A DNA stretch of 61,844 nt from an uncultured Bacteroidia bacterium (lineage in GTDB: Bacteria > Bacteroidota > Bacteroidia > Bacteroidales > F082). The notes under the pieces were generated by a model. It had not been told where the DNA came from, searched no databases, and saw nothing but the letters and a program-made list of their open reading frames with translations. Where the stretch lies: positions 1-61,844 of the forward strand of contig CAJVWU010000010.1 of assembly GCA_913009755.1 (NCBI GenBank), read 5' to 3'. Numbering within the stretch: position 1 is the stretch's first letter; every line of letters begins with the position of its first letter. The position numbers and the translations under genes were made by a program. Positions 24,228-33,989 of the stretch are shown in pieces.

Positions 24228-26141
24228 TCATTTAATAATACTCACACTCCTTTTCACAAACTCACTCAACTCTTTTCCTTTGAGCAGCCCTTTGGAGAGA
24301 CGGGCCAGGTCGTAAAGCTGTTTGACCAGCTCGTCCTGCTTTTTCTCATCCGGCTCAATCAGCAGCTTGCCGATCAACGGGTTGTTGGTGTTCACAACCA
24401 GGTCATACATATCAGGCAGGTTGCCCATACCCATCATCCCGCTGCCGCCGATGGCTTCCATATCTTTCATGCGCCGCATAAATTCGTTCTGCGTGATGGT
24501 CACCGGCAGGTCGGTTTCGCTCAGGTTTTCAAACTCTACCTTAAACCGGTCTTTGTTGATGTTCCTCTCAAACATGTTTTTCACAAGTTCTTTTTGTTTG
24601 TCATCCAGTTTTGAGGGGGCTTCATCTTCTTTTTTGATCAGTTTGTCAATGCTGTCGGAATCAACCCGCGCGAAGTGTGAATCGGCAAACTTCTGTTCGA
24701 GGTGGTTGATGAAATGGCTGTCAAGCACACCATCCATCAGCAACACATCATAGCCGCGTTCTTTTGCCGCTTCAATGTAACTAAACTGTTCATCGGCATT
24801 GTTGGCATAAAGATAGATCAACTTCTTCTCTTTGTCTTTCTGCGTTTTTTCGATGTGCTTTTTGTATTCTTCAAAAGTGAAATATTTGCCGTCCACGTTT
24901 TTAAACAAAGCAAACTTTTCAGCTTTTTCATAGAATTTCTCTTCCGATATCATTCCGTATTCAATGAATATCTTGATGTCGTCCCATTTTTCTTCGAATG
25001 CTTTCCTGTCGTTTTTGAATATTTCAGAGAGTTTGTCGGCGACCTTCCGGGTGATATAGCTCGATATTTTTTTCACACGCTGGTCGCTCTGCAAATAAGA
25101 ACGGCTCACATTCAACGGGATATCGGGGGAATCAATCACACCATGCAAAAGGGTTAGGAACTCAGGAACAATGCCTTCCACCGAATCGGTTACGAAAACC
25201 TGGTTGCTGTACAATTGGATTTTGTTGCGCTGCAACTCATAATCTTTTTTTACTTTTGGAAAATAGAGGATGCCGGTCAGATTAAAAGGATAATCCACGT
25301 TGAGGTGAATGTGGAACAAGGGTTCCTCAAATGACAGGGGATATAGTTCCCGGTAAAACTTTTTATAATCTTCATCCGTCGCTTCCGAAGGTTTTGCTTT
25401 CCACAACGGGTTGGTGTTGTTGATGATGTTGGGAACCTGTACTTCTTTGGTCTTCGGGTTGCCGTCTTTGTCTTTTTCCCCTTCAACGGGTTCAAACTCG
25501 GTTTTCATACCAAATTGGATGGGTACCGGCAGAAATTTACAGTATTTGGAGAGTAACTCATTTATTTTATAATCTTCAAGAAACCCTTTGTTATCGTTAT
25601 CAATATGAAGAATGACTTCGGTCCCCCGGTCGGTTTTGTCAATTTCTTCCATGATGAAATCCGGGCTGCCGTCACATTCCCACCGAACTGCTTTTGTGGC
25701 CCCCCCCTTTTTATAGGTTTTAGTTTTTATTTCCACTTTTTCCGAAACCATGAATGAAGAATAAAACCCCAGTCCGAAATGGCCGATGATGGCATTTTGC
25801 TCAGCTTCGGTTTTGGTCTTGAATTTCTTAACGAATTCTTCGGCACTGGAAAAGGCAATCTGGTTGATGTATTTTTTCACCTCCCCGGCGGTCATGCCAA
25901 TCCCGCGGTCGCGGACGGTAAGGGTTTTGTTTTTCTTGTCCACTTCCACGTGAATGGTCAGGTCGCCCAATTCGCCCTTGAAGGTGCCTGCCGATGCCAG
26001 CATTTTCAACTTTTGGGTGGCGTCAACAGCATTGGATATCAATTCCCTCAGAAATATTTCATGATCGGAATAAAGAAACTTTTTAATGATCGGAAATATG
26101 TTTTCCGTTTTAATGTCTATCTGTCCTTTTTGTGTAGTCAT
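24228..26141 (-). CDS. htpG: Chaperone HtpG (Hsp90)
   Basis: A 637-residue Hsp90. The N-terminal ATPase domain shows FLRELISNAVDAT, the DRGIGM motif, and GHFGLGFYS; the middle and C-terminal domains follow through NVSRSYLQSD and EFMRRMKDMEAIGG. As in other bacterial members the MEEVD tail is absent. It refolds or stabilises client proteins in the cytoplasm using ATP. Single gene, with the repeat island at its 3' end and dnaK about 1.7 kb away on the other strand. Confidence 0.97.
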   Translation of the reverse strand: MTTQKGQIDIKTENIFPIIKKFLYSDHEIFLRELISNAVDATQKLKMLASAGTFKGELGDLTIHVEVDKKNKTLTVRDRGIGMTAGEVKKYINQIAFSSAEEFVKKFKTKTEAEQNAIIGHFGLGFYSSFMVSEKVEIKTKTYKKGGATKAVRWECDGSPDFIMEEIDKTDRGTEVILHIDNDNKGFLEDYKINELLSKYCKFLPVPIQFGMKTEFEPVEGEKDKDGNPKTKEVQVPNIINNTNPLWKAKPSEATDEDYKKFYRELYPLSFEEPLFHIHLNVDYPFNLTGILYFPKVKKDYELQRNKIQLYSNQVFVTDSVEGIVPEFLTLLHGVIDSPDIPLNVSRSYLQSDQRVKKISSYITRKVADKLSEIFKNDRKAFEEKWDDIKIFIEYGMISEEKFYEKAEKFALFKNVDGKYFTFEEYKKHIEKTQKDKEKKLIYLYANNADEQFSYIEAAKERGYDVLLMDGVLDSHFINHLEQKFADSHFARVDSDSIDKLIKKEDEAPSKLDDKQKELVKNMFERNINKDRFKVEFENLSETDLPVTITQNEFMRRMKDMEAIGGSGMMGMGNLPDMYDLVVNTNNPLIGKLLIEPDEKKQDELVKQLYDLARLSKGLLKGKELSEFVKRSVSIIK

Positions 26142-26220
26142 AGCTAAATGATTTTTTTATTATTGTAGAGGCATTAATCAAATGATGTGCCAGCAGGGGT
26201 GGAAATGGAAAAATGGTCAC

Positions 26221-26241
26221 TGGATGCTTGATGCTGGATGC
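26221..26241. repeat. Heptamer tandem repeat
   Basis: Three copies of TGGATGC (the middle one TTGATGC) in the htpG upstream region, followed by a partial TGG. Confidence 0.75.
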
Positions 26242-26691
26242 TGGTCATTGAATGATGAGTCATAAAGTTATAAAGATGAATAAATCAAAAATCCTGATTT
26301 TTCCCAAAGGGATGCCCCCGGCATAATCCTGTACTGAGTTGAAATGTTTGGTATTTAGCTATTTCGGAATTATTTAGTGCAATTAAAAATTAGAGCAATC
26401 AGGTTAATTTTTTTATGGAATTTTATAAGAATTTGCCAAAAAGTGACAAAATGGCGTTAGAAAAATCAGAGGTTATGCAAAAGATTAAAAAATTCCTCCG
26501 ATGGTAAATTTTATTTCATCATAACTTCCCGGACTGCCCCAATACCATCAGGATGCATCATAAGTACGAGGAGGGTAATGCCCGGCTTAAACTGGTGTTT
26601 AGTCAGGAATATGAAGACGCACATCGGTCTCATGTCCATGGATATGACATTGGCCGTTTGAAATTTCACTTTCATTATTTTAAATAAATTG

Positions 26692-26699
26692 TATTTTTG
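26692..26699 (+). promoter_or_regulatory. Promoter element of the lipoprotein gene
   Basis: TATTTTTG matches TAnnTTTG and lies 28 bases before the ATG at 26728. Confidence 0.5.
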
Positions 26700-26727
26700 G
26701 CATCGTCTTTTCAATTTAATATTAATA

Positions 26728-27702
26728 ATGAAAAATGCTATTCTTGTCGTAATCATTCTCGCGGCAGCGCAGGTCTTTCAGCGTTGCAGTACAGATGTTG
26801 ATCTATATGCCGGTTATAAAGATATAACGGTTGTTTACAGTTTGCTGGATTATTCGCAAGATACCATCTGGGCAAAAGTGACCCGTGCTTTTAACGGGCC
26901 CGGGGATGTTATGGAAATGGCAAAAAATCCCGATTCCAGTAACTATCCTTTTAAACTTGACCTGACCCTTACCGGGCATGTGCCGGGTGGCAACCTGTCC
27001 GAAATCGTTTTTGATACATTGACTATCAAAAACAAGAGGGCCGGGGATTCTATTTTTTATTACCCCGACCAGCTAATGTATTACAGCGTGGAAAAACTCA
27101 ACCAGGATGCTACTTACCAACTCAACCTTAACATTAACGGAAAACAAGTTCATTCGGAAACACCGGTGGTGAAAACATTCGATGTGACCAGGCCGAGAAA
27201 CACCATTGATTTTACGCAGGACGGAACAATTAAATGGAATTCGGCAAAAAACGGAAAACGATATGAAGTATCCTATATTTTTCATTACAGCGAATTAAAA
27301 CCAGGCAGTCCGGATACCTTAAATAAAGAACTTGTTTATTATGTAGGGAAAAAGATATCCATTAGTACGGACGGAGGTGAAGACTTATCGCAAATTTATT
27401 CGGGGGATGCTTTTTATGGCCGGCTTGAGTCAGAACTGGAACCCATTCCCAATGTTCAACGATGGGCAGGAAAAGTTGACCTGATCATTGGTGGAGGATC
27501 TCAGGTGCTGCAAAATTATCTGCAAATCAATAGTGCCCAAGGCAACCTGCTTGAGGAAGTTCCGCTTTATACCAACATTCAAAACGGTACGGGTATCTTT
27601 GCTTCACGTTATGTTGCAACCCGTTCGGTTAAATTGTCGGTGTTGTCAATGAAGAAACTGGTTGAGGATACCAACCTCGGATTCAAATATCCGACCAAAT
27701 AA
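26728..27702 (+). CDS. Hypothetical lipoprotein with beta-rich body
   Basis: A 324-residue secreted protein. The N-terminus is hydrophobic and ends AAAQVFQRCST, an imperfect lipobox with Cys about residue 20. The rest is beta-rich and hydrophilic (GYKDITVVYSLLDYSQDTIW, ADSIFYYPDQ-like segments). It faintly recalls Ig-like surface lipoproteins of Bacteroidota such as DUF4249, but this was not established and no TonB-dependent receptor gene is adjacent. The frame begins at 26689 but ATG 26728 precedes the signal peptide. Expressed from its own promoter, upstream of dnaK. Confidence 0.75.
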   Translation: MKNAILVVIILAAAQVFQRCSTDVDLYAGYKDITVVYSLLDYSQDTIWAKVTRAFNGPGDVMEMAKNPDSSNYPFKLDLTLTGHVPGGNLSEIVFDTLTIKNKRAGDSIFYYPDQLMYYSVEKLNQDATYQLNLNINGKQVHSETPVVKTFDVTRPRNTIDFTQDGTIKWNSAKNGKRYEVSYIFHYSELKPGSPDTLNKELVYYVGKKISISTDGGEDLSQIYSGDAFYGRLESELEPIPNVQRWAGKVDLIIGGGSQVLQNYLQINSAQGNLLEEVPLYTNIQNGTGIFASRYVATRSVKLSVLSMKKLVEDTNLGFKYPTK

Positions 27703-27830
27703 ACTTATTCCGCTGCCTTTTTGTCACCATCTTTTTTTTTCAATTCCGGATTGGCAAATTCATTCATTTGGCATAATGATTGTCAGTGTGCAGGTAACAT
27801 CCTGAAAAATGTATTTTAAATTAAGAAAAA

Positions 27831-27837
27831 AAGGAGG
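27831..27837 (+). promoter_or_regulatory. Shine-Dalgarno site of dnaK
   Basis: AAGGAGG, nine bases before the dnaK ATG. Such strong sites are uncommon among the other genes of this window. Confidence 0.65.
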
Positions 27838-27846
27838 ACAAATAAT

Positions 27847-29760
27847 ATGAGTAAAATAATTGGAATTGACTTAGGGACAACCAATTCATGTGTAGCAGTC
27901 ATGGAAGGGAGCGAGCCTGTTGTTATCCCCAACAGCGAAGGGCACCGTACAACACCTTCCATTATTGCGTTTACCGAAAACGGTGAACGTAAAGTTGGTG
28001 AACCGGCCAAACGTCAGGCTATTACCAACCCGACAAAAACCATTTATTCCATTAAAAGATTAATGGGCAACTCTTTTTCTGAAGTTGGAAAAGAGATATC
28101 CAGGGTACCTTACCAAGTGGTTAAAGGCGATAACAACACGCCACGGGTTAAAATTGACGACCGGCTTTATACACCGCAGGAAATTTCTGCCATGGTGCTT
28201 CAAAAAATGAAAAAAACAGCCGAAGATTACCTGGGAACTACCGTATCGGAAGCTGTAATTACAGTACCGGCCTACTTTAACGATTCTCAACGCCAGGCTA
28301 CCAAAGAAGCCGGTGAAATTGCCGGATTGAAAGTCAGGCGTATTATCAATGAACCTACCGCCGCTTCGCTGGCTTACGGACTTGATAAAAAGAAAGAAGA
28401 CATAAAAGTTGCCGTGTTCGACCTGGGTGGAGGCACGTTCGATATTTCCATCCTTGAGCTGGGTGAAGGTGTTTTTGAAGTGAAGTCAACCAATGGGAAC
28501 ACTCACCTTGGTGGTGATGATTTTGACGAAAAGATCATCAATTGGCTGGCCGATGAATTTAAAAAAGATGAAGGACTTGATCTGCGAAAAGACCCGATGG
28601 CTTTGCAACGTTTGAAAGAAGCTGCTGAAAAAGCCAAGATCGAATTGTCAAGTTCAACCGAAACGGAAATCAACCTGCCCTATATCATGCCGGTTGACGG
28701 TGTGCCCAAACACCTTGTACGTAAACTGACCAGGGCTAAATTTGAGCAACTGACCGATAACCTGATCCATGCAACCATTGATCCCTGTAAAACCGCACTG
28801 AAAGATTCCGGATTGACCGCATCTGACATCAACGAAGTTATTTTGGTTGGTGGTTCAACACGAATCCCGGCCATTCAGAAAGTAGTTAAAGACTTCTTTG
28901 GCAGGGAACCGTCAAAAGGGGTAAATCCCGATGAGGTAGTTGCCATTGGTGCCGCTATCCAGGGCGGCGTGCTGACAGGCGAAGTAAAAGATGTTCTGCT
29001 GCTTGATGTTACCCCGTTATCATTGGGTATCGAAACCCTGGGTGGCGTTTTGACCAAACTGATTGATGCCAATACAACCATCCCGACTAAAAAATCGGAG
29101 GTTTTCTCAACGGCTTCCGACAACCAACCATCTGTTGAAATTCATGTGCTTCAGGGTGAAAGGCCCATGGCAAACCAGAATAAAAGCATCGGGCGTTTTC
29201 ACCTCGATGGCATTCCGCCTGCCATGCGTGGCGTTCCGCAGATTGAAGTAACTTTTGATATTGACTCAAACGGTATTCTTAATGTCAGTGCCAAAGATAA
29301 GGCAACAGGCAAATCACAAAGTATCCGTATTGAAGCTTCATCAGGTCTCACAGATGATGAAATCAAAAAAATGAAAGCCGAGGCCGAAGCCCATGCCGAA
29401 GAGGATAAACAAGCCAAGGAGAAGGTTGAAAAACTGAATAATGCCGATGCCCTGGTATTTCAAACGGAAAAACAACTGAAGGAGTATGGTGATAAACTGC
29501 CCGCCGATAAAAAATCGGAAATAGAGGCTGCTGTTGAAGAGTTGAAAACGGCACATAAAAGCCAGGATATTCCTGCAATTGATGCCGCAATGGAAAAACT
29601 CAACAGCATCTGGCAGGCTGCCAGCCAGGATATGTACAAAAATACCCAGGAAGGTGCCGGACAAACCCCTCCCCCCGGTGGTGACGGCGGACAACAGGAA
29701 CCCAAAGGAGGTGATGACGAAGTGACCGATGTTGACTTTGAAGAAGTGGACGACAAGTAA
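27847..29760 (+). CDS. dnaK: Chaperone DnaK (Hsp70)
   Basis: A 637-residue Hsp70. The ATPase domain has [42 protein letters not shown] and [11 protein letters not shown]; the linker [16 protein letters not shown] leads into the substrate domain; the C-terminus is Gln/Gly/Pro-rich ending in an acidic [10 protein letters not shown] motif. Folds nascent and damaged proteins with DnaJ and GrpE, neither of which is adjacent here. A single gene with a strong Shine-Dalgarno site and its own terminator. No CIRCE operator was seen upstream. Confidence 0.98.
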   Translation: MSKIIGIDLGTTNSCVAVMEGSEPVVIPNSEGHRTTPSIIAFTENGERKVGEPAKRQAITNPTKTIYSIKRLMGNSFSEVGKEISRVPYQVVKGDNNTPRVKIDDRLYTPQEISAMVLQKMKKTAEDYLGTTVSEAVITVPAYFNDSQRQATKEAGEIAGLKVRRIINEPTAASLAYGLDKKKEDIKVAVFDLGGGTFDISILELGEGVFEVKSTNGNTHLGGDDFDEKIINWLADEFKKDEGLDLRKDPMALQRLKEAAEKAKIELSSSTETEINLPYIMPVDGVPKHLVRKLTRAKFEQLTDNLIHATIDPCKTALKDSGLTASDINEVILVGGSTRIPAIQKVVKDFFGREPSKGVNPDEVVAIGAAIQGGVLTGEVKDVLLLDVTPLSLGIETLGGVLTKLIDANTTIPTKKSEVFSTASDNQPSVEIHVLQGERPMANQNKSIGRFHLDGIPPAMRGVPQIEVTFDIDSNGILNVSAKDKATGKSQSIRIEASSGLTDDEIKKMKAEAEAHAEEDKQAKEKVEKLNNADALVFQTEKQLKEYGDKLPADKKSEIEAAVEELKTAHKSQDIPAIDAAMEKLNSIWQAASQDMYKNTQEGAGQTPPPGGDGGQQEPKGGDDEVTDVDFEEVDDK

Positions 29761-29784
29761 TATCATAATAATCCCATCTTTAAT

Positions 29785-29810
29785 AAAGGCGTCTTTTGGC
29801 GCCTTTTTTT
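29785..29810 (+). terminator. Terminator of dnaK
   Basis: AAAGGCG (29785-29791) pairs with CGCCTTT (29800-29806) across 8 bases and runs into a T tract. Confidence 0.85.
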
Positions 29811-29969
29811 GTTTTTGTCCAAAGTTTTCAACAAGTATGAAAACAGGTTGACATTTTGATTAATTTGGCACTCGTTTTTCCCTTTTTTAAGGGGTGATTT
29901 TTTATCAGATCACTGTTATGGAAGAAACGAGATAAATAATTAAATTATTAATGTAAAATTTGGGACATT

Positions 29970-32900
29970 ATGAAAAAAACAACTACTCCGTTTTTCTTCA
30001 TTGTGCTGCTTTTTTTTCTTGTGGGCAGTACTTCTTTGGTCAAAAGCCAAAACATAGTCACTAATGGTGATTTTGAAAGCTGGACAGGAGGCCAGCCCGA
30101 TGGATGGACAACCATTGATCCGGGAATAACCGTTACACAGGAAACAACAATCATTCATGGCGGCAGCAGTTCGGCTTCCGTTGATGTAACAACAGCAACC
30201 CAGGGTAACACCGATTTCCGTCAAACAGTATCAGTTACAGGGGGAATAAGTTACGATGTCAGCGTATGGGTTTACCATACCGAGGGAAACATGAAAGCCC
30301 GGCTTTATGTTGCCGGCTATCAGGGATACTCGGATAATACAATCACCGGTGCCTGGCAGGAGATGACCTACACCTATACGTATCCTGCAGATACTAACAT
30401 AGAGATCGGCCTGAGATTTTATGATCAAACCGGATTTGATGGCAATGAAATCGTTTATGTGGATGATTATGTGATTTCTCCGGCTTCAGGTGGGGGTAAC
30501 ACACAGGCATTGTATCTCGAAGAATTTACTTCCGACCTGGGCACTACTACTCATTATTCGGTAACAGGCGATAACCAGGTTTGGGAATGGGCCAATTACG
30601 GGAATCCACCGGGTTGCTCCAAAATGAATGGTTATAGTGGCGGTGCCCAGGAAAATGAAGACTGGCTGATCACCGATGCCATCAATTGCGATAATTACAT
30701 TAATGTTACTTTATCCTTCGACCATGCACGTAATTATGCCGATAACTCGGGGTTGTTTGTTCTGGTATCGAATGATTATGATGGCGTTAGCGACCCGACT
30801 ACAAGCGGAACATGGAACGATATTACCAGCCAGTTCACTTTTCCCGATCCGGGCGGATGGTCATTTATTGACGCCGGTACGGTTGACATTTCCACTTATA
30901 CAGGTTCCACAACTTACATTGCTTTTAAATACACCAGCGACAATACGGCTGCAGCCACCTGGGAAGTGGACAATGTTCTGGTAGAAGGCGAACTGAACAT
31001 TTCTGCATTTATTGCCGGTTCATTCAACAGTTGGAATCCGAGTGACCCCGACTTTCAGATGAGCCTGAACGCAAATGGCTTGTTCGAATTGACAAAAAAC
31101 CTTCCTGCAGGAACCAATGAATACAAAGTTGTGGAAGATGGAAACTGGTATCCGGGAAACAATCAGCAAATTATTCTTACTACCGCCACCGATACAACCT
31201 GGAAATACAATTATACCGACAATCTGGTAACCCATACCATGCCGACGGTTACCGGTGATTTCTGGTCATTGCTCGGTGGTACCAACTGGGATGCCGGCGA
31301 ACCGCTTGGCGAAATGGCAGACCCTGACGGCGATGATGTTTATACCCTTGATGTAGTTATCCCGGCAGGGGATTATGAGTGCAAGATCACACTCAACAAA
31401 AACTGGGATCAAAGTACGGGGGGTAACACACCTTTTACTACCGACGGGGTGAATGCAACAACATTTACCTACGATTTTCCAAACAATATCACAACTGTTT
31501 CAGGCCCTCCACCGGTGATGGATACCGTAACATTTGTTGTCATTGATACCGCAGGGAGAAATTATGACGGCTTTTTCCTGAAAGGAAGCTGGGATGCCAG
31601 TGGATTTTATGACCCGACGTGGGGAGGCGGAATGGAACATTCGGCATTTTATGACGATGGCACCAACGGGGATACCCTGGCCGGTGACCATGTTTGGGCC
31701 TGCCAACAATTGCTTGCTGTTGACGGCGGGTCGAATACCTGGGAATGGGGAGTTAACGATACCGAACACAACTGGGTGGCCGGCAACTGGCAGTTTACCG
31801 TTCCGGATGATACACCACAAACCCTTTCGTGGGAAGTCCCCAATACACCGGAACTGGTTATCAACGAAATTATGTACAACTCGCCGGGGGCAGATGAAGA
31901 ATGGATAGAAATATACAATGGCACCGGATCATCAGTTGACCTTGAAAACTGGAAAGTGCTGGATAGCGATGGCAACCATTCACCCATTGTTATTCCGGCA
32001 GGATACAGTATTGCCGATAGCGGCTATTTTACAATAGAGGTAGCTACAAACGGGGATTTCCCTTTCACGCCTGATTATGACGGATCAGGGAATTTCCAGT
32101 TGAACAATGGCGGTGATGATGTCAGGTTATACAATGCCGATGGAATTTTAGTGGATATCGTAAGTTATTCCGATTCCGATCCGTGGCCAACAGCGCCCGA
32201 CGGTGACGGGCCGACTTTAGCGCTGATAGACCCTGCCAGCGATAACAGCCTGCCCCAAAACTGGGCTGCCAGTGAACAGGACGGAGGCACTCCGGGCGCC
32301 ATTAATTTCCCCCCTGTTCCTTTCATTATGGTTACCAGCCCCGATGGTGGCGAATATATTGAACAGGGATCACAATGGGAGATCACCTGGTCTTACGGCT
32401 TCTGGGACGGAAACATCAAAATCGAGTTGGTTAAAGATGGGGAAGACCCTCAAGAAATCGTTTACAATTTGCCTGCATCCGACCTGAGTTATATGTGGGA
32501 TGTATTTGATGACCAGGAGTTGGGGAATGATTACAAGATCAGGATTTCCGGTATTAATGATAGTGACCCGGTCGGGGAAAGTGATGATTATTTTTCAATC
32601 ATTGCCCCCTATGTCCTGCCCGATATTGTCATAACCGAAATTATGTACAATCCGCCTGAATCGGGTGAGGATTCACTGGAATTCCTTGAGTTTTATAATA
32701 ATTCAACGGATACCGTTAATATGAAAGGGTTGTATATGTCGGCGGGTGTTGATTATGTGTTCCCCGATATTGATATGCTTCCTGATACTTTCCTTCTTTT
32801 GGCAAAAGATTCAATGGCCATGCAGTTCACCTTTGGTGTGCAGGCTTATCAGTGGACCAGCGGGGCATTGAGTAACGGGGGTGAAAACGTTGAGCTTTCC

Positions 32901-33890
32901 GACAGTCTTGGAAATGTAGTTGATTTTGTCCCTTATGATGATGCATTGCCCTGGGATACACTTGCTGACGGATGGGGGCCTTCGTTAACCCTTTGTAACC
33001 CCAATCTTGATAATTCCCTGCCTCAAAACTGGACGGCCTCGGTAAATTTTGCCGCAATTAATGCTGACGGGGATTCAATCTGGGCTACCCCGGGATTTGC
33101 ATGCCAGGTTTCACTCATGGCAGGCTTTGAAGCCGATAAAACCATTGTCCCGGTTGGCGACAGTGTTTTGTTTACCGACCTGACAGTGGGCAATCCCATT
33201 AGCTGGAACTGGAACTTTGAAGGAGGAATGCCCGAAACATACAACGGTCAAACGCCGCCCTATATTCATTATGATTCACCGGGCTTTTGGGATGTTACCC
33301 TTGTTGTTTCGGATGGCATGAATACAGATAGCATAACTTACGAAAACTATATTTATTCGGGATACGCCCCGCAAGCCGGTTTTGATGCGGATGTCCGGGT
33401 GATTTTGTCAGGAAACTATGTGGATTTTACCAGTTTGTCAACCGGTGACAGCCTCAGCTATCAATGGTATTTTGAAGGGGGAACCCCCGACCAGTCAACC
33501 GATGAAAACCCTGAATTCATTTATTACCTTATTGACGACCATGCATTTTATGATGTAACATTAATCGTTACCAATGCGTTCGGGAGCGATTCTTTGACCC
33601 AGGAAGATTATATTGAAGTAATTCCGGTAGGGATTAATGATCACCGTCTGACAGACCAGGAAGTGATATTGTATCCCAACCCGACCGATGGGCAGGTAAA
33701 TATAGAATTGCCGGCCGGTATTGAAGCCAACCTGAAAATCTATGATTTTACGGGTAAAACCCTATTTGACCGGATGATCGTTGGTTCTGAAAAGCTCAAC
33801 CTCAACATGTTGAATCAAGGGATTTATTTTATGAAATTTACCGACCCTGAGCTGGGATCAGTGGTTGTGAAAAGACTTGTTATCAGATAA
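29970..33890 (+). CDS. Large secreted multidomain T9SS cargo protein with two lamin-tail domains
   Basis: A 1306-residue extracellular protein. In order: signal peptide (1-27); jelly-roll CBM4_9-like domain (about 28-170); choice-of-anchor J domain (about 178-340, NEDWLITDAI, ATWEVDNVLV); two or three carbohydrate-module-like beta domains (about 345-620); lamin-tail domain 1 (about 628-770, LVINEIMYNSPG); a Kre9/KNH-like domain; lamin-tail domain 2 (from IVITEIMYNPPE); two PKD-like domains; and a T9SS type A sorting domain ending VKRLVIR. No catalytic domain was recognised, so adhesion or matrix binding is more likely than enzymatic activity. A hairpin separates it from the related next gene. 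Confidence 0.9.
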   Translation: MKKTTTPFFFIVLLFFLVGSTSLVKSQNIVTNGDFESWTGGQPDGWTTIDPGITVTQETTIIHGGSSSASVDVTTATQGNTDFRQTVSVTGGISYDVSVWVYHTEGNMKARLYVAGYQGYSDNTITGAWQEMTYTYTYPADTNIEIGLRFYDQTGFDGNEIVYVDDYVISPASGGGNTQALYLEEFTSDLGTTTHYSVTGDNQVWEWANYGNPPGCSKMNGYSGGAQENEDWLITDAINCDNYINVTLSFDHARNYADNSGLFVLVSNDYDGVSDPTTSGTWNDITSQFTFPDPGGWSFIDAGTVDISTYTGSTTYIAFKYTSDNTAAATWEVDNVLVEGELNISAFIAGSFNSWNPSDPDFQMSLNANGLFELTKNLPAGTNEYKVVEDGNWYPGNNQQIILTTATDTTWKYNYTDNLVTHTMPTVTGDFWSLLGGTNWDAGEPLGEMADPDGDDVYTLDVVIPAGDYECKITLNKNWDQSTGGNTPFTTDGVNATTFTYDFPNNITTVSGPPPVMDTVTFVVIDTAGRNYDGFFLKGSWDASGFYDPTWGGGMEHSAFYDDGTNGDTLAGDHVWACQQLLAVDGGSNTWEWGVNDTEHNWVAGNWQFTVPDDTPQTLSWEVPNTPELVINEIMYNSPGADEEWIEIYNGTGSSVDLENWKVLDSDGNHSPIVIPAGYSIADSGYFTIEVATNGDFPFTPDYDGSGNFQLNNGGDDVRLYNADGILVDIVSYSDSDPWPTAPDGDGPTLALIDPASDNSLPQNWAASEQDGGTPGAINFPPVPFIMVTSPDGGEYIEQGSQWEITWSYGFWDGNIKIELVKDGEDPQEIVYNLPASDLSYMWDVFDDQELGNDYKIRISGINDSDPVGESDDYFSIIAPYVLPDIVITEIMYNPPESGEDSLEFLEFYNNSTDTVNMKGLYMSAGVDYVFPDIDMLPDTFLLLAKDSMAMQFTFGVQAYQWTSGALSNGGENVELSDSLGNVVDFVPYDDALPWDTLADGWGPSLTLCNPNLDNSLPQNWTASVNFAAINADGDSIWATPGFACQVSLMAGFEADKTIVPVGDSVLFTDLTVGNPISWNWNFEGGMPETYNGQTPPYIHYDSPGFWDVTLVVSDGMNTDSITYENYIYSGYAPQAGFDADVRVILSGNYVDFTSLSTGDSLSYQWYFEGGTPDQSTDENPEFIYYLIDDHAFYDVTLIVTNAFGSDSLTQEDYIEVIPVGINDHRLTDQEVILYPNPTDGQVNIELPAGIEANLKIYDFTGKTLFDRMIVGSEKLNLNMLNQGIYFMKFTDPELGSVVVKRLVIR

Positions 33891-33901
33891 ACAAAAACAA
33901 T

Positions 33902-33940
33902 ACCCCCTCTGTCCGGGCTTAAATCTCCCGGCAGGGGGGT
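33902..33940. terminator. GC-rich hairpin between the two T9SS cargo genes
   Basis: A stem with CCCCCT...CCGG opposite CCCGGCAGGGGGG around a short AT loop. There is no T tract, so it may be a processing or stabilising hairpin rather than a true terminator. Confidence 0.5.
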
Positions 33941-33989
33941 GATTGATTTGGCTTTTAAAACAAATACAAATAAAAAATTCAAAACAAAA

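Larger units (their letters stand above)
26142..26727. other. Intergenic region between htpG and the lipoprotein gene
   Basis: No confident gene. It holds a 7-base tandem repeat (26221-26241) and two short plus-strand frames in the same phase, 26415-26507 and 26508-26687, separated only by a TAA (described in the findings). A promoter element lies at 26692-26699. Confidence 0.5.

Noticed and set aside
26511-26675. Minus-strand 54-codon frame beginning MKVKFQTANVISMDM
   Set aside because: No family, no promoter element or ribosome site, and it is antisense to another weak frame and next to a good plus-strand promoter.
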